64,000 nucleotides of DNA from Glandiceps talaboti (lineage: Eukaryota > Hemichordata > Enteropneusta > Spengelidae): NCBI RefSeq assembly GCF_964340395.1, contig NC_135557.1, forward strand, positions 25,188,563 to 25,252,562. The letters are read 5' to 3'. The translations under genes and the position numbers were made by a program. The notes under the pieces are model-generated. The model had not been told where the DNA came from and ran no database searches. It saw nothing but the letters and a program-made list of their open reading frames with translations. Positions 48,549 through 58,963 of the stretch are shown piece by piece. The number at the start of each line of letters is the position of its first letter. Position 1 is the stretch's first letter.

Positions 48549-48993
48549 TGGTCTTGTATTATTGACACACTTGGCTTTTATTAAAAAATTACATGAATGA
48601 AAAATTAGCTGTTTCCGAATAGTATATTTGATGGACATAAAATGGGCAAAAGCCAAGCTAATAATCTACACATCACGGAAAATGCATTTGGAAAATGGTT
48701 GCATCACAGACAGTGGAGAAGAAATTTTCCCCCTGTTATGGTTGCATGACAACCATTGAACCGTTTGATTATGGCACACTTACCCTCTGTGGACCAACAA
48801 CTAGTTGACCTTCGCCAAGGTGATTTAAAACCAACGCTTGTGTCCCTTCTCGAACGGTTCGGTACAAGAACGGCAGTACTATACTTCCAACGACTTGAAT
48901 AATGTTGCCCATGTCTATATCACTTACACGTAACTGTGTATCCAAATCCAGACGTCCAATTTTTATATAGGACTCGGTGTGCGAGACGTACAT
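42155..48993 (-). CDS. SPFH (band-7-like)/coiled-coil protein with vault-like features, copy 1 (10 coding exons, 456 aa)
   Basis: Coding exons in transcript order: 48993-48784, 48112-47826, 47199-47085, 46171-46088, 45939-45902, 45217-45176, 43663-43525, 43104-42984, 42796-42659, 42351-42155. All introns are GT-AG with matching phases, total 1371 nt. The start is the first in-frame ATG (MYVSHTESYIKI); the frame is open but has no ATG further up. Residues about 1-160 contain beta-type blocks such as QLVVGPQRIFLFRKRL and VERRVVRGPAVFMPTAVEWF, which recall the repeat region of major vault protein. Residues about 165-305 (AREVRTCDDTEIMVKLMIFY) look like an SPFH/shoulder domain. Residues about 306-415 are a charged coiled coil (MEKRISEHKQKVETMKKE). 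The tail is acidic. No signal peptide or membrane helix is evident. The function is unknown; SPFH proteins typically form oligomeric rings or scaffolds. The family assignment is by eye. Confidence 0.82.
43364..43588 (-). repeat. Tandem array of exon 7 end plus splice donor (copy 1)
   Basis: On the minus strand the last 63 bases of exon 7 together with CAG|GTAAGG are repeated at least twice more into the intron in diverged form. The donor used by the gene is at 43520-43524. The next unit has a donor-like CAT|GTAAG, but the unit is only about 62 bases, so it shifts the frame. The following unit has CAG|GAAAG, a dead donor. Confidence 0.85.
43925..44012 (+). mobile_element. PLE end fragment
   Basis: TACGCTCTGCCACTGCGGTA, AGAGCACTGTCTTAGCA and GATTGATACTCACCGAGT match the end of the PLE fragment at 21965-22010. 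It is followed by alternating GT and TA repeats (44003-44090). Confidence 0.65.
44126..44175 (-). ncRNA. Hammerhead ribozyme motif, PLE end copy
   Basis: Same core as at 22784-22832: TCTC stem I, CTGACGA, GTGA/TCAC stem II, GAAA, short stem III, GTA, GAGA. No core base differs. Confidence 0.8.
44208..44256 (+). ncRNA. Hammerhead ribozyme motif, inverted PLE end copy
   Basis: Stem I TCTC 44212-44215, CTGACGA 44216-44222, stem II GTGA/TCAC, GAAA 44236-44239, stem III with loop GGCT, predicted cleavage after A44249, stem I GAGA 44250-44253. It is antisense to the SPFH gene transcript and divergent from the copy at 44126-44175. Confidence 0.8.
44449..44592 (-). mobile_element. PLE end fragment with eroded hammerhead
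   Basis: On the minus strand it has CTGATGA (44587-44581), a well-paired stem II ACGC/GCGT, GAAA (44567-44564), the CTCGGAG stem III region and GTTACAAC, like the motif at 21885-21940. The stem I 5' strand is missing: an (AT)n tract (44592-44626) begins three bases from the core. A 3-stem fold is no longer possible, so activity is unlikely. Confidence 0.6.
45571..45670. mobile_element. Hairpin MITE in an intron of the SPFH gene
   Basis: TGTGCATCAGTGGTGTGACA, then AATTGGCTTAGAG, is repeated in inverted orientation 50 bases on (CTCTAAGCCAATT, then TGACACACCACTGATGCACA). The centre is CATGATAATCATG. Nearly the whole 100 bases form one hairpin. No target-site duplication is obvious. Confidence 0.75.
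46605..46632 (+). repeat. (AAAT)n microsatellite
   Basis: About six TAAA units following a 60-codon frame (46363-46545) that is not recognised. The arrangement resembles the tail of a retroposon. Confidence 0.7.
46741..46990 (+). repeat. Roughly 53-bp minisatellite in SPFH intron 3
   Basis: Degenerate units built from ACACAGTATGTGCTACAATG, TACATACAATGTGCATGTAA and TGTGACAAAATGT; about four to five copies, becoming irregular at the right end. The sequence lies just past exon 3. Confidence 0.85.
47270..47610 (+). mobile_element. Probable LINE 3' end in SPFH intron 2
   Basis: A plus-strand frame reads AMSNLF- and RNKLTQYLLSHIRPSSSQL-like sequence, then a long 3' UTR with CCACATTGGAAATAAGTG and an AATTCAATTTAATTCAAT tail. 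This layout resembles the end of CR1/RTE-type elements. The evidence is weak. Confidence 0.35.
48276..48549 (+). repeat. Compound microsatellite in SPFH intron 1
   Basis: (CAGA)n, (TATG)n, a short spacer, (CATA)n about 48393-48466, then (CAGA)n 48474-48548. The TATG and CATA blocks are reverse complements of each other. All long frames across it are artefacts. Confidence 0.95.
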
Positions 48994-50179
48994 GTAAATC
49001 TGACCACGAAACGAAATCACCGTGTCACCATTTCTTGAATGACAACACGGACAAAAATAGCTTGCGATGACTCACGCATTGTACACCGTGTACGCTTTCA
49101 AAACGCTGCAAATTAAACTAACTTGAAGTTTACGGCATATTGTTACAGATAGATAATACATGAAAGGCGATACAATGTTGGCAGAATTCGAGTTGTACTT
49201 TGCAATCAATAAATACTCACAGATGTGCGCTCAGACCACTAAAAGAAGATCAAAACGTACTAGTAACTATTAAAGAATTTCACCTGTATTAAAGTCAATA
49301 TTAAAGTACGCTTAAAAAGTGAGTACGCCATCAACGGCAATAAGACATTGTTGCTCTGCTGCTTGCAACGCGATTTGGCTGACACTTGCATCTGCGAGTT
49401 TGATTTACTAAGTATTTTATTTTATTTTATTTTATTTTATTTTATTTTATTTTATTTTATATTTATTACGCTCCACATGATCACTGGCAAATCAAAAGTA
49501 CACAATAATAAATTAAAGTAATATATATACCATAGACTACACTAGGACAGAAAGGACCATACATATACCCAAAACATAGCCACAAACAAACGATAAAAAT
49601 ACCAAAAACAACAAAAGATAGCCTGTAAAGGAAATGGACAAACATGTACAAGCATCGCTACTATAGTGTCCAACCCATCATCAAAAATACACCAGTTCTA
49701 AAATAAATCATCAAAGTGAATGGTCAACAATGTATATTAATAACAAATTCATTGACATCAAACAATTTTGCCCCACCCCCACCCCCCACTAGCACTACAT
49801 TTACAAGCAGAAGATTATGTTCAAAAGACAGTAGATTCAAAAAACTCACAAACTACTTGTAATTTTGTTTAATTTCAGGATCTATGACATCGAAGTCTGT
49901 ATCCATATGCATGGCTTTCACTGAAGAATCGACTTAATTTTGCCGATCCAATATGGAGATGCTGGCCCTTGATTTGAAAAAAAGATCATCAGTTGGTTGG
50001 TCTGCCTGGCTGAATTACAGGGAGCTCAGGCTCAGTTAGTTTTGTTTACAAATACAAGCAAACAAGTAAACAAACAAACAAAATAAACCGACATATGACT
50101 GGATGAGTAGATATACACACACATTGGAAATAACCCAAAAGGGTTGAGACTGATCAACATCCAAAATCAATGCATACGT
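48994..50179. other. Region between the two divergent genes; (TTTTA)n at 49414-49461
   Basis: It lies upstream of the SPFH gene (minus) and of the P-like gene (plus), so both promoters are probably in 49.0-50.9 kb. A perfect TTTTA pentamer array of about ten units is at 49414-49461. No TATA box could be assigned with confidence. Confidence 0.4.
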
Positions 50180-50339
50180 GCCTAGACTGTCGACAGTCGC
50201 TCGCGCCTTTTTTTTTCCTACGTTGTATCTTCAGGCCTCGATATCACTATATCAGTATGCGATTATAGTAGTGTTGCGCCGCCGCCGGATCGGATACAAC
50301 GTAGGAAAAAAAAGGCACGAGCGACTGTCGACAGTCTAT
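50180..50339. mobile_element. MITE with long terminal inverted repeats and a 9-bp target-site duplication
   Basis: Arms of about 48 bases (from AGACTGTCGACAGTCGCTCG to CCTACGTTGTATC) are inverted copies of each other around a 60-base centre. The element is flanked on both sides by TGCATACGT (50171-50179 and 50340-50348). A 9-bp duplication with long inverted repeats suggests a Mutator-like origin. No coding capacity. Confidence 0.8.
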
Positions 50340-50559
50340 TGCATACGTCATCATACCCAAAAGCGAGTACATTTACTATTATAATTTTCATATCCTGAAA
50401 AAAAAATGCCATACTTGACTTCAGATCAGTTAAAAATCCACCTTGCTAGAACAAATCTGCTTAGAAAAATTGACAGCAAAATGAACAGAAAGACTGAAAT
50501 CCCGACGATTTCTGAGTTGTATGAGTTGTTGCTATGCGGTATCCTGTTCTGTTTGCAAT

Positions 50560-50935
50560 GATGTAAAAGACGCGGGCCGGCTAGATATTTGAATAGCAAT
50601 TTAAATATTCATATAAGCGTCGCGAGTCACGCGGCTAACCCCGGGGCCGCGGGGTCATTCATCTGTCGAAACTTCTCCCGGCTCGTTCCAGACATTAGTA
50701 GCATATGTGTAACAGGACTTTCTTCTCGCCTGTTATTTACAAAACATGGTCATAATAATCCTCTAACTTTTTATACAATATCCATGGCAAATTGTGTGCC
50801 TAGATTGCGAAATAAACTTTAAATTCTCAACTGACAAGTGGACCTTTTTATAGTTGTCTCTTTGTCTGCATACGAGGCTGAGAATACTCAAAACACAGAA
50901 ACCGGGACGCAGAACATCACACACAGATCGACGCG
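50560..50935 (+). promoter_or_regulatory. GC-rich candidate promoter/5' UTR of the P-like gene
   Basis: A CpG-containing patch (about 50568-50665, including GCGTCGCGAGTCACGCGG and CCCCGGGGCCGCGGGG) stands out from the AT-rich surroundings, and further CpGs occur just before the ATG at 50936. The short plus-strand frame at 50589-50822 is not recognised. The promoter role is inferred from position and composition. Confidence 0.4.
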
Positions 50936-51288
50936 ATGGGTGAATCTATCAGCTTCAAAACTAGATTATGGTAAGTAGTGGTTTGTAATTTTACAGGGGC
51001 TAATAACCTTTTACTTCCCGGGTTTTTTTTAGCGGGTAAACTGGATGTCATCAATAATGAAACGGTTACGGGGCCGCAGGGGTACAATACATCGAGTTCA
51101 ACGGGGGGGGGGGGGGGGGGGGCACAGGCATTTGTTTCCCGAGTTATGTCTCAGAATACAATAAAATGTCGATAATATCGTTAATATTGACGTATTTAGC
51201 CAACTTTATTTGAAAGGGGTAAAATTACACTTGTTTCTGTGATCGCGCAGGTTCACTCACCGCGAAAGAAGACACGTGTCTGTCACCG

Positions 51289-51750
51289 GAAACAGGTCAA
51301 TTGGACCCCTCGTCAATTGGACCCTAGTCAATTGGACCCCTAACCAAATGAACCCTCGCCGAGTGTAGGGACTATGCCTGAGGCAAGGAAATTTATCAAT
51401 TGCAACTGGTGAATTTCATTGCTTCGTTGATAAAAGTTTGGTCTCATTTAATGCACACCGTGAATCTGTAGTTCGTTTAACCCACATGGATGCATGGTTC
51501 GCAAGACTCCAGCGCAAGACTGCTCCCATTCTACACTTTACTCGTGTTAATGTTACGGTGGATACCTTTCCCACACCCAAACTGCAAACAGACTACACTC
51601 GTATTTGTGCTATCTATTTCTTAATAATAACGTTTCTGGATTGTGTCGAATATCCCTGAACAACTTACATTGATTACGGCGAGGGTTCATTTGGTTAGGG
51701 GTCCAATTGACTAGGGTCCAATTGACGAGGGGTCCAATTGACTAGAAAGC
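51289..51750. mobile_element. MITE in intron 1 with 66-bp terminal inverted repeats and a 10-bp target-site duplication
   Basis: 51296-51361 and 51677-51742 are perfect inverted copies. Each arm contains three tandem GTCAATTGGACCC-type units. The insertion is flanked by TCTGTCACCG on both sides (51279-51288 and 51751-51760). The long inverted repeats and 9-10-bp duplication suggest a Mutator-like family. The frame at 51438-51659 inside is not recognised. Confidence 0.85.
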
Positions 51751-54700
51751 TCTGTCACCGACTCACTGAGGATTTACAGAGGCATAATGCATTTTGCTAG
51801 TCACAATATTCTAGTCAAGAAATAGTAATTTGGCCTGAGGTTTGATTTTAGTCTGTAGAAAAACATTATTCAAGCCAGGTAAACACCTCTACCATTTCAT
51901 CATAATAATTTTAAATATTTCTCCTTGCTTTTTAGGTTAATTAACAATTACCATGTTGTGACAGGTGTAAATACAACACTGAGTGAGATCATAAAGCATG
52001 TACAACAGGATAACGAAAACTCAAATGTCAAATGTGTTAGCAGAGGCAATCAGCTTGGAAGTCTCATACAAGATATATGGGGTGATACAATCAATATCAG
52101 GAGATGTCAAATTCCAGGCACAAACCAACGAACAACAAAATATACAAATCTCTGTAAAATTAACAAGGAAAGTCTGTCATCTCACACCCCTGTAATGTCA
52201 TGGGATCAGCTTAAATTATATTGTCCACCTGGTTGGAATATCAGTTCCATATGTGATGACTGTTTAGCCTGGATTAGAATGTCAACCAATACAGACACTG
52301 TCAATGGATGTCGTATTCTCACAGAAGTCCAAATTAGTAGAGTTGCCGATAAATTATCGGTTTTCGTCAAATATGGATGTCATTCTGTAAATATTGAGAA
52401 AATTGGTTTTCAACCATCTGAATTTTTCTCAGCTGGAGGTGTAACTTGTCTTAAGATAAATGCATTATTGACAATGGTTACCAACACATCATTTTGTCCT
52501 GGTGTTGAATGGACAGGCTCTATAATGGCTAATAACAGCAAAAGGGAATTATGGAAAATATCTGAAACTGAAGTGATGAAACTACGGAATACAGACTGTG
52601 AACTCTTCTGTAAGTTCACAAGTTACTGTACAAAATGTCATTACCTGAAGAGGCAACTGCATGCAAAGCGTGCATTATATAGTAGTTGTGATAACAACAA
52701 AAGAAAAAAGTTGAAGTCAATGGACAGGGAAGAGTTGATAGAAACACTGCGGAAAGAACAGAGGCTGTGCAGAAATGCTGAAGCCAGTGAGAAATTGGAT
52801 GATGATATGTTGGAATTTGATTCGAATGATCATGATGATTTCAAAGAAATGTTCAAATTAATTGATGAGAAAGAGCTGGGAGATGACATGAAGAATCTGT
52901 TGCAGCAACAGAAAAAATGTTTAAGTCAGGAAAGTGCTAATGCATATCGATGGCATCCACGGTGAGTTAGTTACATAATATGCAGTATGACAAAATAATC
53001 TGAACATTACATATACAATGCATATGTACAGAAATATTCAATTGACATTATAAACCATACAGGCCAAATAAGACTGATATATGAATTTCTCTTTAACCCA
53101 CAGTATTATACGTTTATGTTTGAGCATTTATGCAAGAAGTCCCCATGTTTATGATGAACTTGCCAAAGTACTTATTTTACCAAGCAAGAGAACCCTCATC
53201 TACAAGAAAAATAAAAACCCACAAGAACCAGGTAAGATTATCATTTAGAAAGATTGTATTGCACCACGCTTTCATAAACAAGATAACATGTCTATACAAA
53301 AGAAGAGTACATATCACATTCTATTCCATTCAGAGAAATGAATAATCTACATTTAACTAAGTCAATGTGAACTCATAATATAGATTTGTCTGTGTCTAAT
53401 TTCAAAACTGAATATTCCCTTTAATGTCACTCAATTATACCCGTGTTGTCATGTCATGATGTGTGACACTACTTTCCTATGTATTCTGCAGCCAGTTCAG
53501 AGCAGTTGACATTTAAAAAAACAGCACAAAAAAACATATCTAACAATATTTTCAAATCAAAGATGAGAAAGAAATATTGTTTTACCTGACTTTTGAATTT
53601 GTATAGATTACTACATAGTCATCAAATTTTCTTTCAGTAAAAAAATATGGCTTTCATCCAATAGTACACTTTATAACAACGTTAAATGTCCTTGTGCCTC
53701 TTGATTATTACAAAAAAATGTCAATCAAAATGTTGTTATGATTCTTAAAATAAAATATTACAAATGAATTTTGCAGGTTGGACTTACGAATCTATGAAAG
53801 ACCTAAAACGTGCTGCAGATGAGAAAGGCTTGAAAGATGTTGACAGATGGGGAGGACTGTGTTTTGATGAAATGGCCATTCAGGTATATGTATACACACA
53901 ACTCTGGCAGATTGTAAGGGACGATCACACATGTTGCACAAGGTCAATAAACGAACATGTTTTTTTTAAAAACGAAACCCCATTCCACCCGTAAATGAAT
54001 TTTCACAAGTGTGACATCACGATATATAATGTAAACCATGATGAAAACTAACAGTCACCTCACTATGATGGATACAATGTAAAAACATTATGGTAACCAT
54101 GAAGTTCCAACCTTATTAATCTGTTTACCGAGATGTAAACACACTACCACTGTAACCAGAGACTCAGTACTGTACCTCAATTATATGTTTTATCAACTTA
54201 TCAACAACTCTCTGCAGTAAATACAGAAGTTTTCAAAATTTCGTTACTGAGAAGTGCAAAAATGGAGTTCTACAATCACATTGACAGCCGCTAGACCCCC
54301 CTCCCCTAATGTATTGAGCTTGTGTGACATCTGCAATTGTCCTTGAAATTGCAAATGTAATGGAAGTAGAACATATCACGGCATACTCCATAAATATACA
54401 TTGAATAATCTTAGTAATAATTTTGTTTTAAATGTGAAATGAATTATTCATGTGCACTTTCATAATCATATACAATATTAGTTACATACCTCCCACTTAC
54501 ATCTATTATTTACAATTCAGCTTCTGTATGTTTAGAACAACTGGTTACAATGCATCGTATTTGAGGAGTACAGGTACACACAGTAGACACTACAGATTTG
54601 TATTCTAAATCATACATATTTGCTTTCAGGAGGACTTGCAGATCATAAAATGTCATGGAAAGTCAAAATTGGTTGGCATAGTGTCATTGGGACAAGATTC

Positions 54701-54907
54701 ACAGGAAATGGAAATACTGCTGAAGGGTACTGATATATTGTTGTTAATAATCTAAATTCACATAGCTATGATTACATTTACACGTCTAGCTGTCTTTATT
54801 ATTGCAACTAAATATGATGACTTCAATATTTGCTTACTATAATCAGCTCATACAATGGCTTAGTCTCTTTATTGACCTAATAGTATATGTTGCAATTCCC
54901 AGCACAA

Positions 54908-54970
54908 AAAAAAAATTTAAAAAAAATTAAAAAAATTAAATTAAATTAAAAAAAAATATATATATATATG
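54908..54970 (+). repeat. A-rich/TA-rich simple sequence in intron 5
   Basis: Runs of A with TTAAA steps and then TA repeats; may be the tail of a retroposon. Confidence 0.6.
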
Positions 54971-55406
54971 CTGTATCATGGCAAATTATAGATAGATTTG
55001 TTTCTATATACATACATTGTACTTTCTAAACTAACAATTAGTCCACTATAAATATTTAGAAATACTTGGTTGTAATTACAGGTGAAATCAAACCACAAAC
55101 AGCTACACATGTACTACAGTTTGTATTTGTTGGTGATGGAGGATTCAGATATCCTGTAAAATCAACAAAGGAATGTCCACCAGCAACACTGTACGGAGTC
55201 TTCTGGGAAGGTGTCCAAATGCTACTCAAAGCTGGTTTCCAGTAAGTATGAAATACCCATTTATAGACGAATTAATTTACAACTAAATTCTGAACTAATG
55301 CTTTCCCCCCCCCCCCCCAAAAAAAAAAAAATAAAAAAATTACCATGTAACAACTGTTGTCCAAGATCGTGTGTGAAAATGGTAATAATTCTGTGAAAAT
55401 ATCATA

Positions 55407-55680
55407 ATAGCCCCGTCTACACGGCACTATAAATCCTACCTGAGGTAGGATTCATGATAGTTTGAAGCCCGTATAACACAAACACGTCCTGCACCTGTCC
55501 TGACTTAGGACACCTTTGAGAGGTTTCCTGAAACCATCCTGACTTCGTCCTATGTACTGTCAGGAAGGAAGGCGCGACATCTATGCTGTAACCTTCCTAT
55601 GTGTAGACACAAATCTATCCTACCTCAGGTAGGACTTGGGACTGCCTCAGGTAGGACGCCCTACGTGTAGATGGGGCTAT
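55407..55680. mobile_element. MITE in intron 6 of the P-like gene
   Basis: It begins ATAGCCCCGTCTACACG and ends CGTGTAGATGGGGCTAT, inverted repeats of 17 bases with one mismatch. TA on each side can be read as the target-site duplication. The interior has many TCCT/AGGA and CCTGACTT-like motifs and a second internal inverted pair (CCTACCTGAGGTAGGA). No coding capacity. Confidence 0.75.
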
Positions 55681-56205
55681 TGTCCACAAAATGAAAATTT
55701 ACCATTCTACACCCATAATTGGATAATGCTCTTTCCATGATCCATCGAACATGTCATCAAACTGCAGCTTATCCTCACATAATTATTGCTTAAAATGCCT
55801 TATTCCTGAATTTTTAAAGAGGATTTCAAGTTTTAATATATTAAAGTATCTCATTCATATACACTTGTTTCTATTCAGTATATACTGGTCATGTTGTGAT
55901 GGAGGTGAGAGAAACCGGGGTTTCATAAATCTCCACTTCAAAGACAAGACAGCTAGAGAAAGTGACTTTACAACAAGGAATCCACTAACTGGAGGCAAAA
56001 TGATTTTCATAATGGATTCAAAGGTTGGAACTTTTAAAAAATATATTACATCATACTTTGTATCTGTCAATAGTTTGTGAATATTTGAGACACACTGTTG
56101 TATGCACAAATGTACATTATATTTTGAATTGAAGACAAACATTTTGCTTTGGATAGTCACCATGTACCAATATCATAAGATCATGGAAAACAACCTTCTA
56201 AAACG

Positions 56206-56545
56206 TATGGTGACAGGGCTTTCAGTGTGTATGCTCCTAAACTATGGAATAGTTTACCGCTTGAGCTTCGACTACTTGAGAAATTTGCTCCTTTCAAGAA
56301 GAGTATTAAAACATATATTTTCTGACAATGCTATTGCTGATGTTTTTAAATTAATTGCTAATTTTTAAATCCGATTTTGTTTTTAGAGACGCTTTTAAAT
56401 TATTCATTGTGTTCTTATGCAAGATTTTTGTTGTTGTTGCTCTTTTGCTAGTCTTTCTCATTTTGTAATGTTCAGACCACTGAGACATGTTTGTGTGGTG
56501 GTCTTTAAACAATAAATTATTATTATTATTATTATTATTATTATT
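56206..56545 (+). mobile_element. LINE 3' end in intron 7 of the P-like gene
   Basis: 56206-56325 reads YGDRAFSVYAPKLWNSLPLE, then RLLEKFAPFKKSIKTYIF and a stop. This is the conserved end of a CR1/L2-like ORF2. A 3' UTR follows and ends in a (TTA)n tail at 56516-56544, as is usual for such elements. It is in the same orientation as the host gene. Confidence 0.65.
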
Positions 56546-58314
56546 TACAAGCCATTTATTTCATGAAAAAGTATTCCTCCATGCAAGTAAACAGATACTG
56601 TCAGTTTACATTCATGTACAGAGTATAACTATGTCTTCTTTTTTATTACTTCAGCACAACATAAAGCAAATCCGCAACAACCTGCAAAAATCAAACAATA
56701 AAGGAAAAACAGAATTAAAACACAATGGAAATGAGATCTTATGGAAGTATTGGTTCAACGCTTATAATGCAGATCAAACTGAAAATACTATGGTTGTTCA
56801 TGAGCGGTTAACAGAGGAACATTTCAAAATGACAGCGAAGTTGAAAATGAGGAATCATCTTGCAGAAGATGTGCTTGATAGAAAAATGTTGTTGGTTATG
56901 CAGGTAATATGTTCACAGGCTTCTCAACATTACACAACTGTAAGTCTGAGTTGGGTATAAGTAACACAATGCAATATAGAGTAATGACTTACAGTTTACA
57001 TAGGTGACATGACAATTGACTTTATTATTATGAATGATATTGATAAGATGTATTGAGTGAGTAAATCCATAGTTTTCTTAAAAATAGAGGGAACAAATAC
57101 AAAAAAAGTACATAATTAGTTTTTAGTTTATTTCTTAATCGGTGCTGGGCCTCAGCCCCTCACACAGAAAATTTACAAAGATATACGAAAGAAATGTGAT
57201 GGAGATCCATGACTGTAAACAAAATATGTAAGTATATACATTGAAGGAATATCTTGTTATATCCACACAAAAATTATTAAATTTAATACATACAATTGTA
57301 CGACGGGCAATTCAGGTAAACTTTCACGTCTCTTGAATGCATTAACTAAATACAGAGACAGTTGTGAAATAATACATTTGTTCTGTGAAGACAAAAGTTC
57401 AACTAACTTATTTGTATGTACATTTGTTCTCCATGACATTGGTGACATTTGTGTCCGCATCAAATTCAAATCTAACTATATAGAGTAATTACAATTGTAT
57501 CAAACAGCAGTATCCTACGTGGTATACATACATCATACATGTAGTGACGTGGGTTTTTTTGATTACAATGAAACTTTCTTTTTTTAATTTTTTTTTTTTT
57601 TTATAAAATTTTTTGCGCTGGGAATTCCTCCCAGTGATTTTCTGTTATGCTGACAAATCCACCCAAACAAACAAACACAAATGTTACAGAGAACCATTCG
57701 GGTTTGGGACTATGTGACAGGGCTATATTGCACGCTCTATATATCACGTTGCTGTGGAACTGTCAAGGCTTTCCCAGTCAGTCCACAGGCTATCCCAGAG
57801 TCACCCAGGCCCGGCAAACATAGCACCTACAGGCTCCGTGTGAGTAATCGTCCCCGACTTTTCGAGTCATTACTCCAGGAGTCCCCCCAAATGAAACTTA
57901 CTCTAGAGCAGGTACTCTGTTTACTGTAAATGTCTTCTACCATACATACAGGCATACAAGAGAAACCTAAGTGAAAGAACAAGACAGAGTGTAACTTATC
58001 TAGACAGTGCTATAGAACTACTATCGCACACCAGCAACTTGGTATCCTTTGTCAACGATGTTGAAAATCCAGTGAGAGACATAGCAGACACCAGGCTCCA
58101 AGACTCTAAGAAATTTTTGACTTACTTGGACACATGGAATAGAGAACAGCCTCAACACTTCATTTCTAAGAATTTGTATTTTGACATGCAGTCTCAACTT
58201 ATTGGCTTTGAACAACTGTGTCGGTACAAACTTAGTATCTTCCCAAGCTCATCCATAATGCCTGGTATTGTCAACCAGGATGTATGTTGTGGAAAACATT
58301 TTCTGCCAAGCTAG

Positions 58315-58963
58315 ATCACATAATGGCCAAAACAATAACCGAACCTATGATAAATATTGTAAATCACAGAACACTATTATCCTTGGACAAAAATCAATTA
58401 GCAGATAGGGTAATGTCAGCTTGACCTTTTCACACTAACTGTATATGTTTTCAGTAACAGTACATATGGTACATATTCCAATGAAAATTTCTGTCAGTAA
58501 AACAACATTTTTCATGGTAGAAAATTTACACCTGTAATCTTGAATTGCACGTGGTGACTTAAGCCACTGACTTAAGAATACAGTATAAAAATTTCCAAGT
58601 GTTTTTCTCTTTGTGTTTGGACCTATAGCTTACTTATACAACATCGATTGTTAAATGTTTCAGTACATATTTTCAACATACAATAAAAAATGTACAGTCA
58701 ATATAATATACAATGTCTATGACTATTGGTTGTGTGTGAGAGAGAGAGAGAGAGATGGAGGGGGGAGACAGAGAGAGTGTGCGTGTGTGTGTGTGTCATG
58801 GCTAAACTCACTCCAATATTCAACTTTGCTACATGTAATTTTTTTCTAAGGGGGGGGGGGGGGGGTGTTGTCTTGATATCAACACCTGCAATGATGCAAA
58901 TTTCCATCAGAGTCACACAATTAACACATGGTATTTCATTTTGATGCTTCAATAAAATACTGA
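58315..58963. other. Downstream region of the P-like gene
   Basis: 58315-58407 holds the out-of-frame continuation of the transposase C-terminus (NNNRTYDKYCKSQNT...). AATAAA at 58950 could be the gene's poly(A) signal. A GA-rich/GT microsatellite (58737-58796) and a G-run (58851-58865) lie between. Confidence 0.5.

Larger units (their letters stand above)
50936..58314 (+). pseudogene. P-element-type transposase-like gene (9 coding exons), frame broken near the C-terminus
   Basis: Exons: 50936-50970, 51936-52961, 53104-53231, 53777-53883, 54630-54726, 55082-55241, 55879-56023, 56655-56903, 57952-58314. All introns are GT-AG and all phases match; the product is 769 aa. It starts MGESISFKTRLW at an ATG in good context. 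No THAP zinc finger is present at the N-terminus. A Cys-rich stretch and helix precede the P-transposase core: WHPRIIRLCLSIYARSPHVY, CFDEMAIQ (first catalytic Asp about 427), THVLQFVFVGDGGFRYP, then CCDGGERNRG (second Asp about 525), HNIKQIRNN and LTEEHFKMTAKLKMRNHLAE. At 58282-58285 four extra bases (GTAT) follow NQD, shifting the frame just before the expected third acidic residue. The other frame then reads VVENIFCQARSHNGQNNN, as the family should. P-type transposases cut and paste DNA. This copy may be a dying transposon or a host-adopted gene. Confidence 0.85.

Noticed and set aside
50589-50822. Frame upstream of the P-like gene, a possible extra 5' exon
   Set aside because: It ends in a stop before the first coding exon and shows no THAP-type cysteine/histidine pattern.
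51438-51659. 73-codon frame inside the intron-1 MITE
   Set aside because: No recognisable domain; it lies between the inverted repeats of a non-autonomous element.
57681-57929. 82-codon frame just before the last P-like exon
   Set aside because: It is out of the gene's frame, lies inside the intron by the clear acceptor at 57950-57951, and has no domain.
58277-58285. Reading GAT|GTATGT as a splice donor instead of a frameshift
   Set aside because: The conserved family sequence continues immediately after the four extra bases in the other frame, which fits an insertion better than an intron.
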